Of a stretch of DNA of 64,000 nucleotides, positions 45,000-56,179 are shown one piece after another (position 1 is the first letter of the stretch; every line of letters begins with the position of its first letter). Origin of the DNA: Triatoma infestans. Its lineage: Eukaryota > Arthropoda > Insecta > Hemiptera > Reduviidae. The position numbers and the translations under genes were made by a program. The stretch lies in assembly GCA_011037195.1 (NCBI GenBank), contig JAAEAF010014379.1, positions 170,258 through 234,257 on the forward strand, written 5' to 3'. The notes beneath the pieces were generated by a model that saw nothing but the letters and a program-made list of their open reading frames with translations, was not told the origin of the DNA and did no database searches.

Positions 45000-47036
45000 C
45001 ATTAGAGATGGTATAGCTTTTCTTGTTTATTTAAATTACATAAAGAGCATGTTCCTTGAAGGTGTCTTTTTTACCGCCTAGGGCAGTGCAACTTGCCTCT
45101 CAATTTAAGAAGCCAACGTAAGTCATTCATATTTAAATTGAAATCTGCTGCACCAATAATTACACCATTTTCTGTGTTAACCCTCAATAACGACTTATAT
45201 AGCAAGAAGTGTTCAGAATTCAGCGCACGCCTCACAGATATCCCCTCCGACGATCGGCCTTGATTTTCAATAAATGTGCAGAAAGTTGACTTTCCCAAAA
45301 AATTAAAAAAAAAAAATCGTGCAAAGAAGGGTTGAAATCAACCCGAAAGTCTATTTCCAAGATATGATCCAATGATTAAACCATAATGCTTTATTCTTCA
45401 CGACCTCCAATAACGATCAAACAATAACACCGGATCCAGGGAAGTTTCAATGCCTAACATATACGTAGGCAAGTGGATAGGTTGGTAGAATAATTTCTCG
45501 AGAAAATACCGTTGAAATTTCTCAACTACTGCGAAACATTAGTAGCCCCAGACTTGAGACCTATAACAAATATTGAGCGTAAAACGCTATGCGATATCTG
45601 ATTGACACAGTTTGTACAGAAAATTCAGTTCCCATGAAATAGCGAGACCAAAACCTGTTTGAAAGCTTTAATCTAACTGTGGAAATTTTATTATTTAAAT
45701 GATGCTGAAATGTTAGATAAGAAGTTAAAGTTACTTCCAAATATTTAAAACTAATTACAGTTTCTATCAAGGAACCTTTAAAGAACCACTTTTTTATAGA
45801 ATTCAAACCCCTTTCTAAAAAATGGAATTCAACTCCTTTTAAATACTATGATTTTTGGCCTTAATCAAATTCAAAGTGTGTTACGCTTCTTCACAGTATT
45901 TTACAAATATGTTAATATTCCACTGTAAAGCCGCCAGGTATATGTAAAGAATTATTACTTCAGTGCTGCCAATATGAACACCACTTTTGAGAACCAATGA
46001 CAGGTCATTAATGAAAAGAGAGAAAAGAATGGGACTTAAAAACCAACCTTGTCTCCCCCCCTCCCATTGTCCACTGGAAAAAATCAATAGAACATGCGCG
46101 GCAGAGTATAGTTTTTTAATTTACTGATAAATTTGTTAGCGAGGACCAGATTAAAGAGCTTTAATATTAATAGTTTATGATCATCGGAGTCAAATGCAGT
46201 CTTCAAATCGACAAAAAAACAAACAATAAATTTTCTTTATATTCTGTGATAGCTTAATATTAAGATTAGTTAAAATGAAGATATTGATAGATTGCTGAGA
46301 ACCCTGCCTGAATCCCGCCTGAAACTCACTTAATATTGTAACGCTGCCGGTGGTGCCATCTAGGAGAGAGAGAGTAGGAACCTCAAGTTCTCTTAGTGGC
46401 CGCTAGGAAGAGCTGGCGAATAGTTCTTTCTGGAATAATTGAGAAGATTCTAGAAGGTTGTTAAGAGAGTTAAGAGAGTTTTCCAGTTACAAACGAAGTC
46501 ACTAGTTTGTGAAAACTGTATAAAAAGTGAACAAAGTGAACTTTTGTAGCTTAAACTGTGAAGTAATAATTATTAAGTGTTGTATTTTGTAATTTATTGT
46601 GTATAACAATAAATTGGTGTTTTCTTTATTGAAGTTTAGAGTATTTTATCTATACGAACCCACTTATAACTAGTTGCAGTAGCTATTTTAGTTGTAAAAA
46701 CGTTACAATATATTATTCTTCTACATAGAAGAAGGAGGATTAAAAAACCAGTAAATATTTTGACCCAAACAAGAGATTCCCCTATAATTGGTGACATCAT
46801 TTATATCGCCATTTTTTGTATAAAGGAAATGTTATTGACATACTTAATGATATCAAATACATTTCCTTCATCATAAACATAATTAAAAAGAGCTGAATTA
46901 TATGCTGACTTAGCTAATGTTAACTTCGTGCTTGTTAAAGATTTTTGTTTTCAAGTGTTATAATTATTGCTGTAATTTTACAATTTTTCGCTTAGATTAA
47001 GGAATGTCTGTTACTTGTACGAAATTTGAATGATTT
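45000..47036 (-). pseudogene. LINE-A ORF2 remnant (RT to C-terminus), split by a solo LTR
   Basis: Minus-strand order of motifs: KNGDINDVTNYRGISCLGQ (about 46830-46770), then after the solo LTR FQAGFRQGSQQSINIF and FVDLKTAFDSDDHKLL-like sequence (46330-46170), then RQGWFLSPILFSLFINDLSL and, to the left, IETVISFKYLEVTL and NRFWSRYF. These are consecutive RT motifs of a non-LTR element followed by its thumb. Many stops and frameshifts. The YADD-like motif has decayed to YIYLAAL. The left arm of the giant palindrome ends inside this RT at about 46076, and the LINE runs on beyond it, so this flank holds the original copy. Confidence 0.75.
46337..46707 (+). mobile_element. Solo LTR (left arm)
   Basis: 371 bp, starts TGTAACGC and ends GTTACA, flanked on both sides by ATAT, a 4-bp target duplication. 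It contains a promoter-like TATAAAAAG (46520) and a polyadenylation signal AATAAA (46610). No second LTR or internal region. It interrupts LINE-A RT. Confidence 0.85.
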
Positions 47037-47376
47037 CTATCGAACGGTTGTGCTGATATTAAAACAAGAATAATTAGTCAAGGTCATTTGTATTGTAGAT
47101 AATACGTGCTTTAGTAATAATTGATCGGTGTTTGTTAGATATCTGTAAATATTTGGAAGATTCTTACAACTGTACAATTGAAGAGGCGTGTCTACTACAG
47201 TTATAATAATGGGAGAAAATATTTCTGTTTCTCTCGACTTCGTTTCTCTCGCTGAACGTACGTTATATATTATATATATTGCCATAGTTTTCATTTAAAT
47301 TGGATTATTAAGAATTTGGAAGAGGATTTATAATTATAGCTAAATTAATTATTTTATATTCTACTTCTCATTAAAT

Positions 47377-50300
47377 ATGGCAAATAAAAATACTTCTAAT
47401 GGAGACACTGAAAAAAGTATCGGGGTTAAGACTGACGAGCTTATTAATACTTTTCTGAATAAGATTGAGAGTATTCATTCCGATATCCGTTCTATTAAAT
47501 GTGAAATGGCAAGTCTAAGCGCATCGCAGGAACGTTTGAAATTACGTAGGAAACGACAAGATTATGAAGGAGAATAAAGAACTTAAAAAATGCTCTTTCT
47601 TTCTTGAATCAAACCAGGCAAGTGAATGTGCAGTATATGAGATACAATGGGATCATTATATATAACTTACCTCTATCTCCAGATGAAAATATTTTAGCAT
47701 TTACTACCGTATAAAGAAAAATATATCTTTGATTACTATCGATTAATACAAAGAAATACTAAATTCAGTTTCCTTCCATTATTGTGAAGTTATGTCGAAT
47801 ATAGAGAGGGTGTCCCAAGGTATATGGATAACCGACTTTTTCTCGAAAACTAAGATAGCTAGAAAAAAACTAAAAAATACATGTCCCCGTAGTTTTTTGT
47901 TAGAAATCCAAATTTAATTTGCAAATTTGTTTTGGTGCTTCGAGAAGCGAGATACAGGCACCAACTTCATTTTTTCAAATGGGGAGGTAGGTGTGATTTT
48001 TATTTAAGAAATAGATTCCTCTATTTTTTGTAAGAAAAATTTACTTGAACGGTTTTTTTCTTTGAGCGATATTTCACAAGTTATGAATGAAAACATGATT
48101 CCTAGAAGAAAAGTACTATTTTATTATAAATTTTACTCCTCATTAATTATAGATCTTGATCGAACTGGCTCCTACCATTAGAGATGCATACACATGCTTT
48201 TTCCTGCCAACTGTACCTTACGACCAAAGAAATACATCTCTAATACTGGAGGCCAGTTCGAGCAAGATCTATAATTAATGAGGAGTAAAATTTATAACAA
48301 AATAATGCTTTTCTTCTTATTCAATCAAAAAACTGTTATAATATCATTTTGAAATTTCTTATAGGAATCATGTTTTCATTCATAACTTGTAAAATATCGC
48401 TCAAAGAAAAAAAACCGTTCAAGTAAATGTTTCTTACAAAAAATAGAGGAATCTATTTCTTAAATAAAAACCACACCTCCCCATTTGAAAAAATGAAGTT
48501 GGTGCTTGTATCTCGCTTCTCGAAGCACCAAAACAAATTTGCAAATTAAATTTGGATTTCTAACAAAAAACTACGGGGGTCACGTATTTTTTAGTTGTTT
48601 TTTTCTAGCTATCTTAGTTTTCGAGAAAAAGTTGTTATCCATATACCATGGGACACCCTGTATATAAGCGTGAATTATTGAAGCAAAAAAAAAAAAAAAA
48701 TGAAGGTTATCTTTAAACCGAAATTATTCGGATTTACTAATTCCAAACAGATTTATATCAATGAGCTGATGTCGCCATTCTATGTTAAAAGTTTTTAAAG
48801 CAGCAAAACATTATCAGAGAGAACAGGAACTAAAATATGTTTGGCTTATAAATAACCTCATTAAAGTAAGGAAATCAGACGAAGGTCCAATCAAAATAGT
48901 TGAGTATTTACAAGACCTTGAAGAGTTTACCTAACCTGTGAGGAAGATGGAGAAGAGCTGCACAATATCTGAGGATGATGATGATAATGAATATGCCGAT
49001 TCCGATGGTTCAACGAAGGTTTTTTAAGACTCCTGTTAGAAGAAGTACATCTAAGATAAGAAAAGTAATAGATCGTAATAGATCCTTGGATCGTTTTTTT
49101 AACTGCTCTGCCTCAGAAATCTGCCCCAATAGAAAAGTAGCGAAATCTGTTAATGTGCGCCGGGCTGCATTTAAGTATACAAAATCTGTGGAGCAATTTC
49201 TTAGTTTTGGTTATTGGAACGTAAATGTTTTAGTTCTTTATCTTATTTATCTGATAATGAAATTTTTCAGTTAAAAAATATTGATGTTTTGTGTTTTTCC
49301 GAAACATGGTTAAATTCTGTGAATAGTATTATTTTTCCAAGTTTTTTTAAATAATTACGATTATTATTTTGTGAACGCTGTCAAAGTGTTCACAAAAAAG
49401 GACGAGCTTCAGGTGGCCTGATTATTTTCTTGAAGAAACATCTTTGATCTTTTGTACAAGTATTAATCTCAAAACCGTGGTTTCTATGTTTCATTGTAAA
49501 TATAAATGCTGAATTATATGTTTATAGGTTTAGTATATTAAAAGCCTGGTATTGATAATAATTGTTTAATTGATGATCTTGATAGTGAATTAAATAATAT
49601 ATTGATGAATTATAATGATATACATGTAATAATAGGCGGGGATTATAATGCTAAAGTTGGTTTATTAAATAGTTTTATTTCAGATGAGACATGTTTTTAA
49701 ATTATAATTTATATGGAAACAGATCTTCATTGGATATTGATATTGATGTCAGAGGCAAAAAGCTGGTTGATGTATTTGAATCTTTTGGTATGTTTATCTG
49801 TAATGGGCGAACCCTAGATGATTTTTCCAGCCAAATAAGACTTTTTTGGATAATCAAGATTGTCATATTACCGATATGATTTTGGTTATCCACAAATTGT
49901 ATTCCATTTATCCAGGATTTCGAAATTATAAATAATATCCACAACATCTGATCATTTTATTTGTTTATTAACTCGGATAAACAACTTAATGTGGTATCAG
50001 ATAGAGTTGATTCTGTTCTTTCATTAAATAGAAATTTTATATGCAGTACTGAATTCCTTTTGAGACTGGAGGGTTGTTCCGGTATTTATTTCAATAGTGA
50101 TTGTGTAAGCCAACTGAATAATAATTTTATTACATCTCTGCACTTAATTATGAAGAATTGTGGGATGTTAAAATGTTAGGCAGTACAAGTTTTAGTTCAA
50201 AAAAACCCTGGTATAGCTATCATAGCCAAGTGCCAAAAAAGAATATGAATAAGGAGATTTTTTTGTTGGCCGTTAGTTATAATATGAAAACAAGAATTAA

Positions 50301-50380
50301 TTGGCTTCACGACCAATTCAGGGTAAAAATCAATAAACCAAAAAAAAATATAACTTTTTTAATGTTTTTTAATAATAATT
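47377..50380 (+). pseudogene. LINE-B, ORF1 and endonuclease remnants (left arm)
   Basis: ORF1 begins MANKNTSNGDTEKSIGVKTD with a coiled-coil-like segment, is interrupted by the MITE at 47801-48663, and resumes with KAAKHYQREQELKYVW, IKVRKSDEGPIKIVEYL: the typical ORF1 pattern (...KYVW.NN.IKVRK...). Downstream, ORF2 EN motifs follow: NIDVLCFSETWLN, GRASGGLIIFLKK, DIHVIIGGDYNAKVG and SSQIRLF. The RT is missing because Penelope-like sequence begins at about 50383. Several frameshifts and stops. Confidence 0.8.
47801..48663. mobile_element. Fold-back MITE with GGGTGTCCC ends (left arm)
   Basis: About 860 bp that is itself one long inverted repeat around about 48200. Ends AGGGTGTCCC(A)AGG and CCATGGGACACCCT lie next to TATA, consistent with TA target duplication. 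The halves share tcgagaaaaa, cttcgagaagcgagatac and gatcttgatcgaactgg-type blocks. No coding capacity. It split LINE-B ORF1. Confidence 0.85.
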
Positions 50381-50382
50381 AA

Positions 50383-50667
50383 CACGTTCGACGTTTCGAC
50401 AAACTTTGTTTGTCTTCTTCAGGAACAATACAAAACAAAAATAAATAAAGAGTTATAAACATAAAAAATTATAAAATAAACCACAAACAAAAAACAAAAT
50501 ACATTGGTGAGATTACAGTAGAAATGTTAAGTCTGTAATGAAAGGGTGTTTGTTGTAATGCAGAAGGTCAGGAGAAAGGGGGACCGTTATGTAAGTACCG
50601 TTATGTGAGGAGAAAGTAATGTATGGAGAGGGGATAGGAAAATTGCTTTTTTTTATTTATTTTGTAT

Positions 50668-50710
<43 letters not shown>

Positions 50711-50991
50711 CCTCCTTTAGGATTTTTTAAGGGAACAGAGGATGTAATTGTAATGGGAAGAAATAAGGTCTTTATCTTTTTTATGATTAACAGGGTTAGG
50801 TTGGAGATGGATGTGTATGGACTCAGTAAGGAGTCGCTTGGTGTAATTGGGCTGGGTAGCGAGGATAGAAGGATTATGGAAATCAAATGTATGGTTCAAG
50901 GATAGAGCGTGCTTGGAAAGTGCTGTACTGTCAATTTTTTTAGAAGTAATGTCGTATTTGTGCTGTTTGAGTCTTTTATGTAAGTATTGTG
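50383..50991 (-). pseudogene. Penelope-like element 3' fragment (left arm)
   Basis: Minus-strand copy of the right-arm element: C-terminal GIY-YIG portion (LKQHKYDI onward to CSLKKS stop), a poly(A) tract (T run at 50671-50710), a 3' untranslated region and a hammerhead-like tail. Truncated before the GIY-YIG Tyr/Gly motif. Confidence 0.8.
50386..50426 (-). ncRNA. Hammerhead-ribozyme-like motif, Penelope-like tail (left arm)
   Basis: Mirror of the right-arm motif at 51561-51601; all core and helix positions are identical in this copy. Confidence 0.6.
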
Positions 50992-51640
50992 CAATTTTTC
51001 CTATGTGGGAGAAACTTCACAATACTTACATAAAAGACTCAAACAGCACAAATACGACATTACTTCTAAAAAAATAGACAGTACAGCACTTTCCAAGCAC
51101 GCTCTATCCTTGAACCATACATTTGATTTCCATAATCCTTCTATCCTCGCTACCCAGCCCAATTACACCAAGCGACTCCTTACTGAGTCCATACACATCC
51201 ATCTCCAACCTAACCCTGTTAATCATAAAAAAGATAAAGACCTTATTTCTTCCCATTACAATTACATCCTCTGTTCCCTTAAAAAATCCTAAAGGACGGA
51301 AAAAAAAAAAAAAAAAAATTATACAAAATAAATAGAAAAAGCAATTTTCCTATCCCCTCTCCATACATTACTTTCTCCTCACATAACGGTACTTACATAA
51401 CGGTCCCCCTTTCTCCTGACCTTCTGCATTACAACAAACACCCTTTCATTACAGACTTAACATTTCTACTGTAATCTCACCAATGTATTTTGTTTTTTGT
51501 TTGTGGTTTATTTTATAATTTTTTATGTTTATAACTCTTTATTTATTTTTGTTTTGTATTGTTCCTGAAGAAGACAAACAAAGTTTGTCGAAACGTCGAA
51601 CGTGTTAATTATTATTAAAAAACATTAAAAAAGTTATATT
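50992..51640 (+). pseudogene. Penelope-like element 3' fragment with GIY-YIG domain (right arm and loop)
   Basis: The frame open from 50987 to 51292 reads CNFSYVGETSQYLHKRLKQH, SALSKH-like TALSKHALSLNHTFDF and RLLTESIHI. YVGET, the KRLKQH Arg/His and the ESI Glu match the GIY-YIG endonuclease that ends Penelope-like reverse transcriptases. The RT domain upstream is absent (5'-truncated). A poly(A) tract (51300-51318), a 3' untranslated region and a hammerhead-like tail follow. The loop of the giant palindrome supplies the YVGET codons. Confidence 0.82.
51561..51601 (+). ncRNA. Hammerhead-ribozyme-like motif, Penelope-like tail (right arm)
   Basis: GTTC, CTGAAGA, one extra base, helix II GACAAAC-AAA-GTTTGTC (7 perfect pairs), GAAA, a minimal helix III, cleavage triplet GUC and GAAC. 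The flanks GTTC and GAAC are complementary (helix I, four pairs plus a wobble). Matches a type I hammerhead with very short helix III. Penelope-like elements are known to carry such motifs in their terminal repeats. Activity not shown. Confidence 0.65.
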
Positions 51641-54607
51641 TTTTTTTGGTTTATTGATTTTTACCCTGAATTGGTCGTGAAGCCAATTAATTCTTGTTTT
51701 CATATTATAACTAACGGCCAACAAAAAAATCTCCTTATTCATATTCTTTTTTGGCACTTGGCTATGATAGCTATACCAGGGTTTTTTTGAACTAAAACTT
51801 GTACTGCCTAACATTTTAACATCCCACAATTCTTCATAATTAAGTGCAGAGATGTAATAAAATTATTATTCAGTTGGCTTACACAATCACTATTGAAATA
51901 AATACCGGAACAACCCTCCAGTCTCAAAAGGAATTCAGTACTGCATATAAAATTTCTATTTAATGAAAGAACAGAATCAACTCTATCTGATACCACATTA
52001 AGTTGTTTATCCGAGTTAATAAACAAATAAAATGATCAGATGTTGTGGATATTATTTATAATTTCGAAATCCTGGATAAATGGAATACAATTTGTGGATA
52101 ACCAAAATCATATCGGTAATATGACAATCTTGATTATCCAAAAAAGTCTTATTTGGCTGGAAAAATCATCTAGGGTTCGCCCATTACAGATAAACATACC
52201 AAAAGATTCAAATACATCAACCAGCTTTTTGCCTCTGACATCAATATCAATATCCAATGAAGATCTGTTTCCATATAAATTATAATTTAAAAACATGTCT
52301 CATCTGAAATAAAACTATTTAATAAACCAACTTTAGCATTATAATCCCCGCCTATTATTACATGTATATCATTATAATTCATCAATATATTATTTAATTC
52401 ACTATCAAGATCATCAATTAAACAATTATTATCAATACCAGGCTTTTAATATACTAAACCTATAAACATATAATTCAGCATTTATATTTACAATGAAACA
52501 TAGAAACCACGGTTTTGAGATTAATACTTGTACAAAAGATCAAAGATGTTTCTTCAAGAAAATAATCAGGCCACCTGAAGCTCGTCCTTTTTTGTGAACA
52601 CTTTGACAGCGTTCACAAAATAATAATCGTAATTATTTAAAAAAACTTGGAAAAATAATACTATTCACAGAATTTAACCATGTTTCGGAAAAACACAAAA
52701 CATCAATATTTTTTAACTGAAAAATTTCATTATCAGATAAATAAGATAAAGAACTAAAACATTTACGTTCCAATAACCAAAACTAAGAAATTGCTCCACA
52801 GATTTTGTATACTTAAATGCAGCCCGGCGCACATTAACAGATTTCGCTACTTTTCTATTGGGGCAGATTTCTGAGGCAGAGCAGTTAAAAAAACGATCCA
52901 AGGATCTATTACGATCTATTACTTTTCTTATCTTAGATGTACTTCTTCTAACAGGAGTCTTAAAAAACCTTCGTTGAACCATCGGAATCGGCATATTCAT
53001 TATCATCATCATCCTCAGATATTGTGCAGCTCTTCTCCATCTTCCTCACAGGTTAGGTAAACTCTTCAAGGTCTTGTAAATACTCAACTATTTTGATTGG
53101 ACCTTCGTCTGATTTCCTTACTTTAATGAGGTTATTTATAAGCCAAACATATTTTAGTTCCTGTTCTCTCTGATAATGTTTTGCTGCTTTAAAAACTTTT
53201 AACATAGAATGGCGACATCAGCTCATTGATATAAATCTGTTTGGAATTAGTAAATCCGAATAATTTCGGTTTAAAGATAACCTTCATTTTTTTTTTTTTT
53301 TTGCTTCAATAATTCACGCTTATATACAGGGTGTCCCATGGTATATGGATAACAACTTTTTCTCGAAAACTAAGATAGCTAGAAAAAAACAACTAAAAAA
53401 TACGTGACCCCCGTAGTTTTTTGTTAGAAATCCAAATTTAATTTGCAAATTTGTTTTGGTGCTTCGAGAAGCGAGATACAAGCACCAACTTCATTTTTTC
53501 AAATGGGGAGGTGTGGTTTTTATTTAAGAAATAGATTCCTCTATTTTTTGTAAGAAAAATTTACTTGAACGGATTTTTTTCTTTGAGCGATTATTTTACA
53601 AGTTATGAATGAAAACATGATTCCTATAAGAAATTTCAAATGATATATTATAACGGTTTTTTGATTGAATAAGAAGAAAAGTACTATTTTATTATAAATT
53701 TTACTCCTCATTAATTACAGATCTTGCTCGAACTGGCCTCCACTATTAGAGATGTATTTCTTTGGTCGTAAGGTACAGTTGGCAGGAAAAAGCATGTGTA
53801 TGCATCTCTAATGGTAGGAGCCAGTTCGATCAAGATCTGTAATTAATGAGGAGTAAAATTTATAATAAAATAGTACTTTTCTTCTAGGAATCATGTTTTC
53901 ATTCATAACTTGTGAAATATCGCTCAAAGAAAAAAACCGTTCAAGTAAATTTTTCTTACAAAAAATAGAGGAATCTATTTCTTAAATAAAAATCACACCT
54001 ACCTCCCCATTTGAAAAAATGAAGTTGGTGCCTGTATCTCGCTTCTCGAAGCACCAAAACAAATTTGCAAATTAAATTTGGATTTCTAACAAAAAACTAC
54101 GGGGACATGTATTTTTTAGTTTTCTTCTAGCTATCTTAGTTTTCGAGAAAAAGTCGTTATCCATATACCTTGGGACACCCTCTATATTCGACATAACTTC
54201 ACAATAATGGAAGGAAACTGAATTTAGTATTTCTTTGTATTAATCGATAGTAATCAAAGATATATTTTCTTTATACGGTAGTAAATGCTAAAATATTTTC
54301 ATCTGGAGATAGAGGTAAGTTATATATAATGATCCCATTGTATCTCATATACTGCATATTCACTTGCCTGGTTTGATTCAAGAAAGAAAGAGCATTTTTT
54401 AAGTTCTTTATTCTCCTTCATAATCTTGTCGTTTCCTACGTAATTTCAAACGTTCCTGCGATGCGCTTAGACTTGCCATTTCACATTTAATAGAACGGAT
54501 ATCGGAATGAATACTCCAATCTTATTCAGAAAAGTATTAATAAGCTCGTCAGTCTTAACCCCGATACTTTTATCAGTGTCTCCATTAGAAGTATTTTTAT
54601 TTGCCAT
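51641..54607 (-). pseudogene. LINE-B, ORF1 and endonuclease remnants (right arm)
   Basis: Minus-strand mirror of the left copy, with EN motifs (SETWL, GGDYNAKVG) and ORF1, interrupted by the MITE at 53323-54187. ORF1 has an extra one-base deletion near 54513 that shifts the frame after NTFLNKI, a difference from the left arm. Confidence 0.8.
53323..54187. mobile_element. Fold-back MITE with GGGTGTCCC ends (right arm)
   Basis: Mirror copy of the left-arm MITE. It has ACAGGGTGTCCC at the left and GGGACACCCTCTATA at the right, with an inverted-repeat interior centred near 53785. A few indels differ from the left-arm copy (for example near 53590 and 53640). Confidence 0.85.
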
Positions 54608-55276
54608 ATTTAATGAGAAGTAGAATATAAAATAATTAATTTAGCTATAATTATAAATCCTCTTCCAAATTCTTAATAATCCAATTTAAATGAAAACTAT
54701 GGCAATATATATAATATATAACGTACGTTCAGCGAGAGAAACGAAGTCGAGAGAAACAGAAATATTTTCTCCCATTATTATAACTGTAGTAGACACGCCT
54801 CTTCAATTGTACAGTTGTAAGAATCTTCCAAATATTTACAGATATCTAACAAACACCGATCAATTATTACTAAAGCACGTATTATCTACAGTACAAATGA
54901 CCTTGACTAATTATTCTTGTTTTAATATCAGCACAACCGCTGGATAGAAATCATTCAAATTTCGTACAAGTAACAGACATTCCTTAATCTAAGCGAAAAA
55001 TCGTAAAATTACAGCATTAATTATAACACTTGAAAACAGAAATCTTTAACAAGCACGAAGTTAACATTAGCTAAGTCAGCATATAATTCAGCTCTTTTTA
55101 ATTATGTTTATGATGAAGGAAATGTATTTGATATCATTAAGTATGTCAATAATATTTCCTTTATACAAAAAATGGCGATATAAATGATGTCACCAATTAT
55201 AGGGGAATCTCTTGTTTGGGTCAAAATATTTACTGGTTTTTTAATCCTCCTTCTTCTATGTAGAAGAATAATATAT

Positions 55277-55668
55277 TGTAACGTTTTTACAACTAAAATA
55301 GCTACTGCAACTAGTTATAAGTGGGTTCGTATAGATAAAATACTCTAAACTTCAATAAAGAAAACACCAATTTATTGTTATACACAATAAATTACAAAAT
55401 ACAACACTTAATAATTATTACTTCACAGTTTAAGCTACAAAAGTTCACTTTGTTCACTTTTTATACAGTTTTCACAAACTAGTGACTTCGTTTGTAACTG
55501 GAAAACTCTCTTAACTCTCTATGGTCCTTCTGTTTATACCGGTGGACAACCTTCTAGAATCATCTCAATTATTCCAGAAAGAACTATTCGCCAGCTCTTC
55601 CTAGCGGCCACTAAGAGAACTTGAGGTTCCTACTCTCTCTCGTAGATGGCACCACCGGCTGCGTTACA
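55277..55668 (-). mobile_element. Solo LTR (right arm)
   Basis: 392 bp and the reverse complement of the left-arm LTR, with the same ATAT target duplication. Inside lies a segment (plus strand tatggtccttctgtttatac, about 55520) that the left arm lacks: 20-25 bp replace a short tandem ttaagagagttaagag region. Promoter and AATAAA signals as in the left copy. Confidence 0.85.
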
Positions 55669-55930
55669 ATATTAAGTGAGTTCCAGGCGGGATTCAGGCA
55701 GGGTTCTCAGCAATCTATCAATATCTTCATTTTCACTAATCTTAATATTAAGCTATCACAGAATATAAAGAAAATTTACTGTTTTTTTTTGTCGATTTGA
55801 AGACTGCATTTGACTCCGATGATCATAAACTATTAATATTAAAGCTCTTTAATCTGGGCCTCGCTAACAAATTTATCAGTAAATTAAAAAAACTATACTC
55901 TGCCGCGCATGTTCTATTGATTTTTTTCAG
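55669..55930 (+). pseudogene. LINE-A RT piece at the right arm end
   Basis: Plus-strand mirror of the 46076-46336 fragment: FQAGFRQGSQ, then a frame-shifted FAF-type palm motif (tttgactccgatgatcataa) and KKLYSAAHVL. Homology stops at about 55930, in mid-RT. The next sequence is unrelated to the LINE-A continuation seen to the left of 46076. Confidence 0.75.
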
Positions 55931-56179
55931 AATATGAATAAGTTTTTAAAACTCTGCTATAAAAATTTTTTCAGCGCGGAATATCTAAAATAGGTTTCTG
56001 GAATCTAAAAAAGTAATTAAAAATTCTAAGGTAATTTTATAATAAGATATGATAATTTAACTTTGGCAATTAGAAATGTACATAATTCTTCTGAATTCTA
56101 GGGAGCAATTACGAAATTTCGTAAGAAGAAAGTTTGTAATATTAAGCTAAGTATTGAACAGTGAGAAAATTTTTACCAG

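Larger units (their letters stand above)
46076..55930. repeat. Giant palindrome, two arms of about 4.9 kb
   Basis: 46076-50991 and 51018-55930 are inverted copies around a 26-bp loop (50992-51017). The outer boundary is at aaaaaatcaatagaacatgc (left) and its complement near 55910-55930. The centre at 51004 lies within Penelope-like GIY-YIG coding sequence. Arms carry identical nested insertions: LINE-A RT piece, solo LTR, LINE-B, fold-back MITE and Penelope-like tail. They are not identical: a 20-25 bp replacement in the LTR, different poly(T)/poly(A) lengths (about 40 against 19), a one-base deletion in the right LINE-B ORF1, and scattered substitutions. Confidence 0.93.

Noticed and set aside
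46076..55930. Treating the mirrored ORFs in the two arms as a gene family
   Set aside because: They are inverted copies of the same retroelement remnants, not separate genes.
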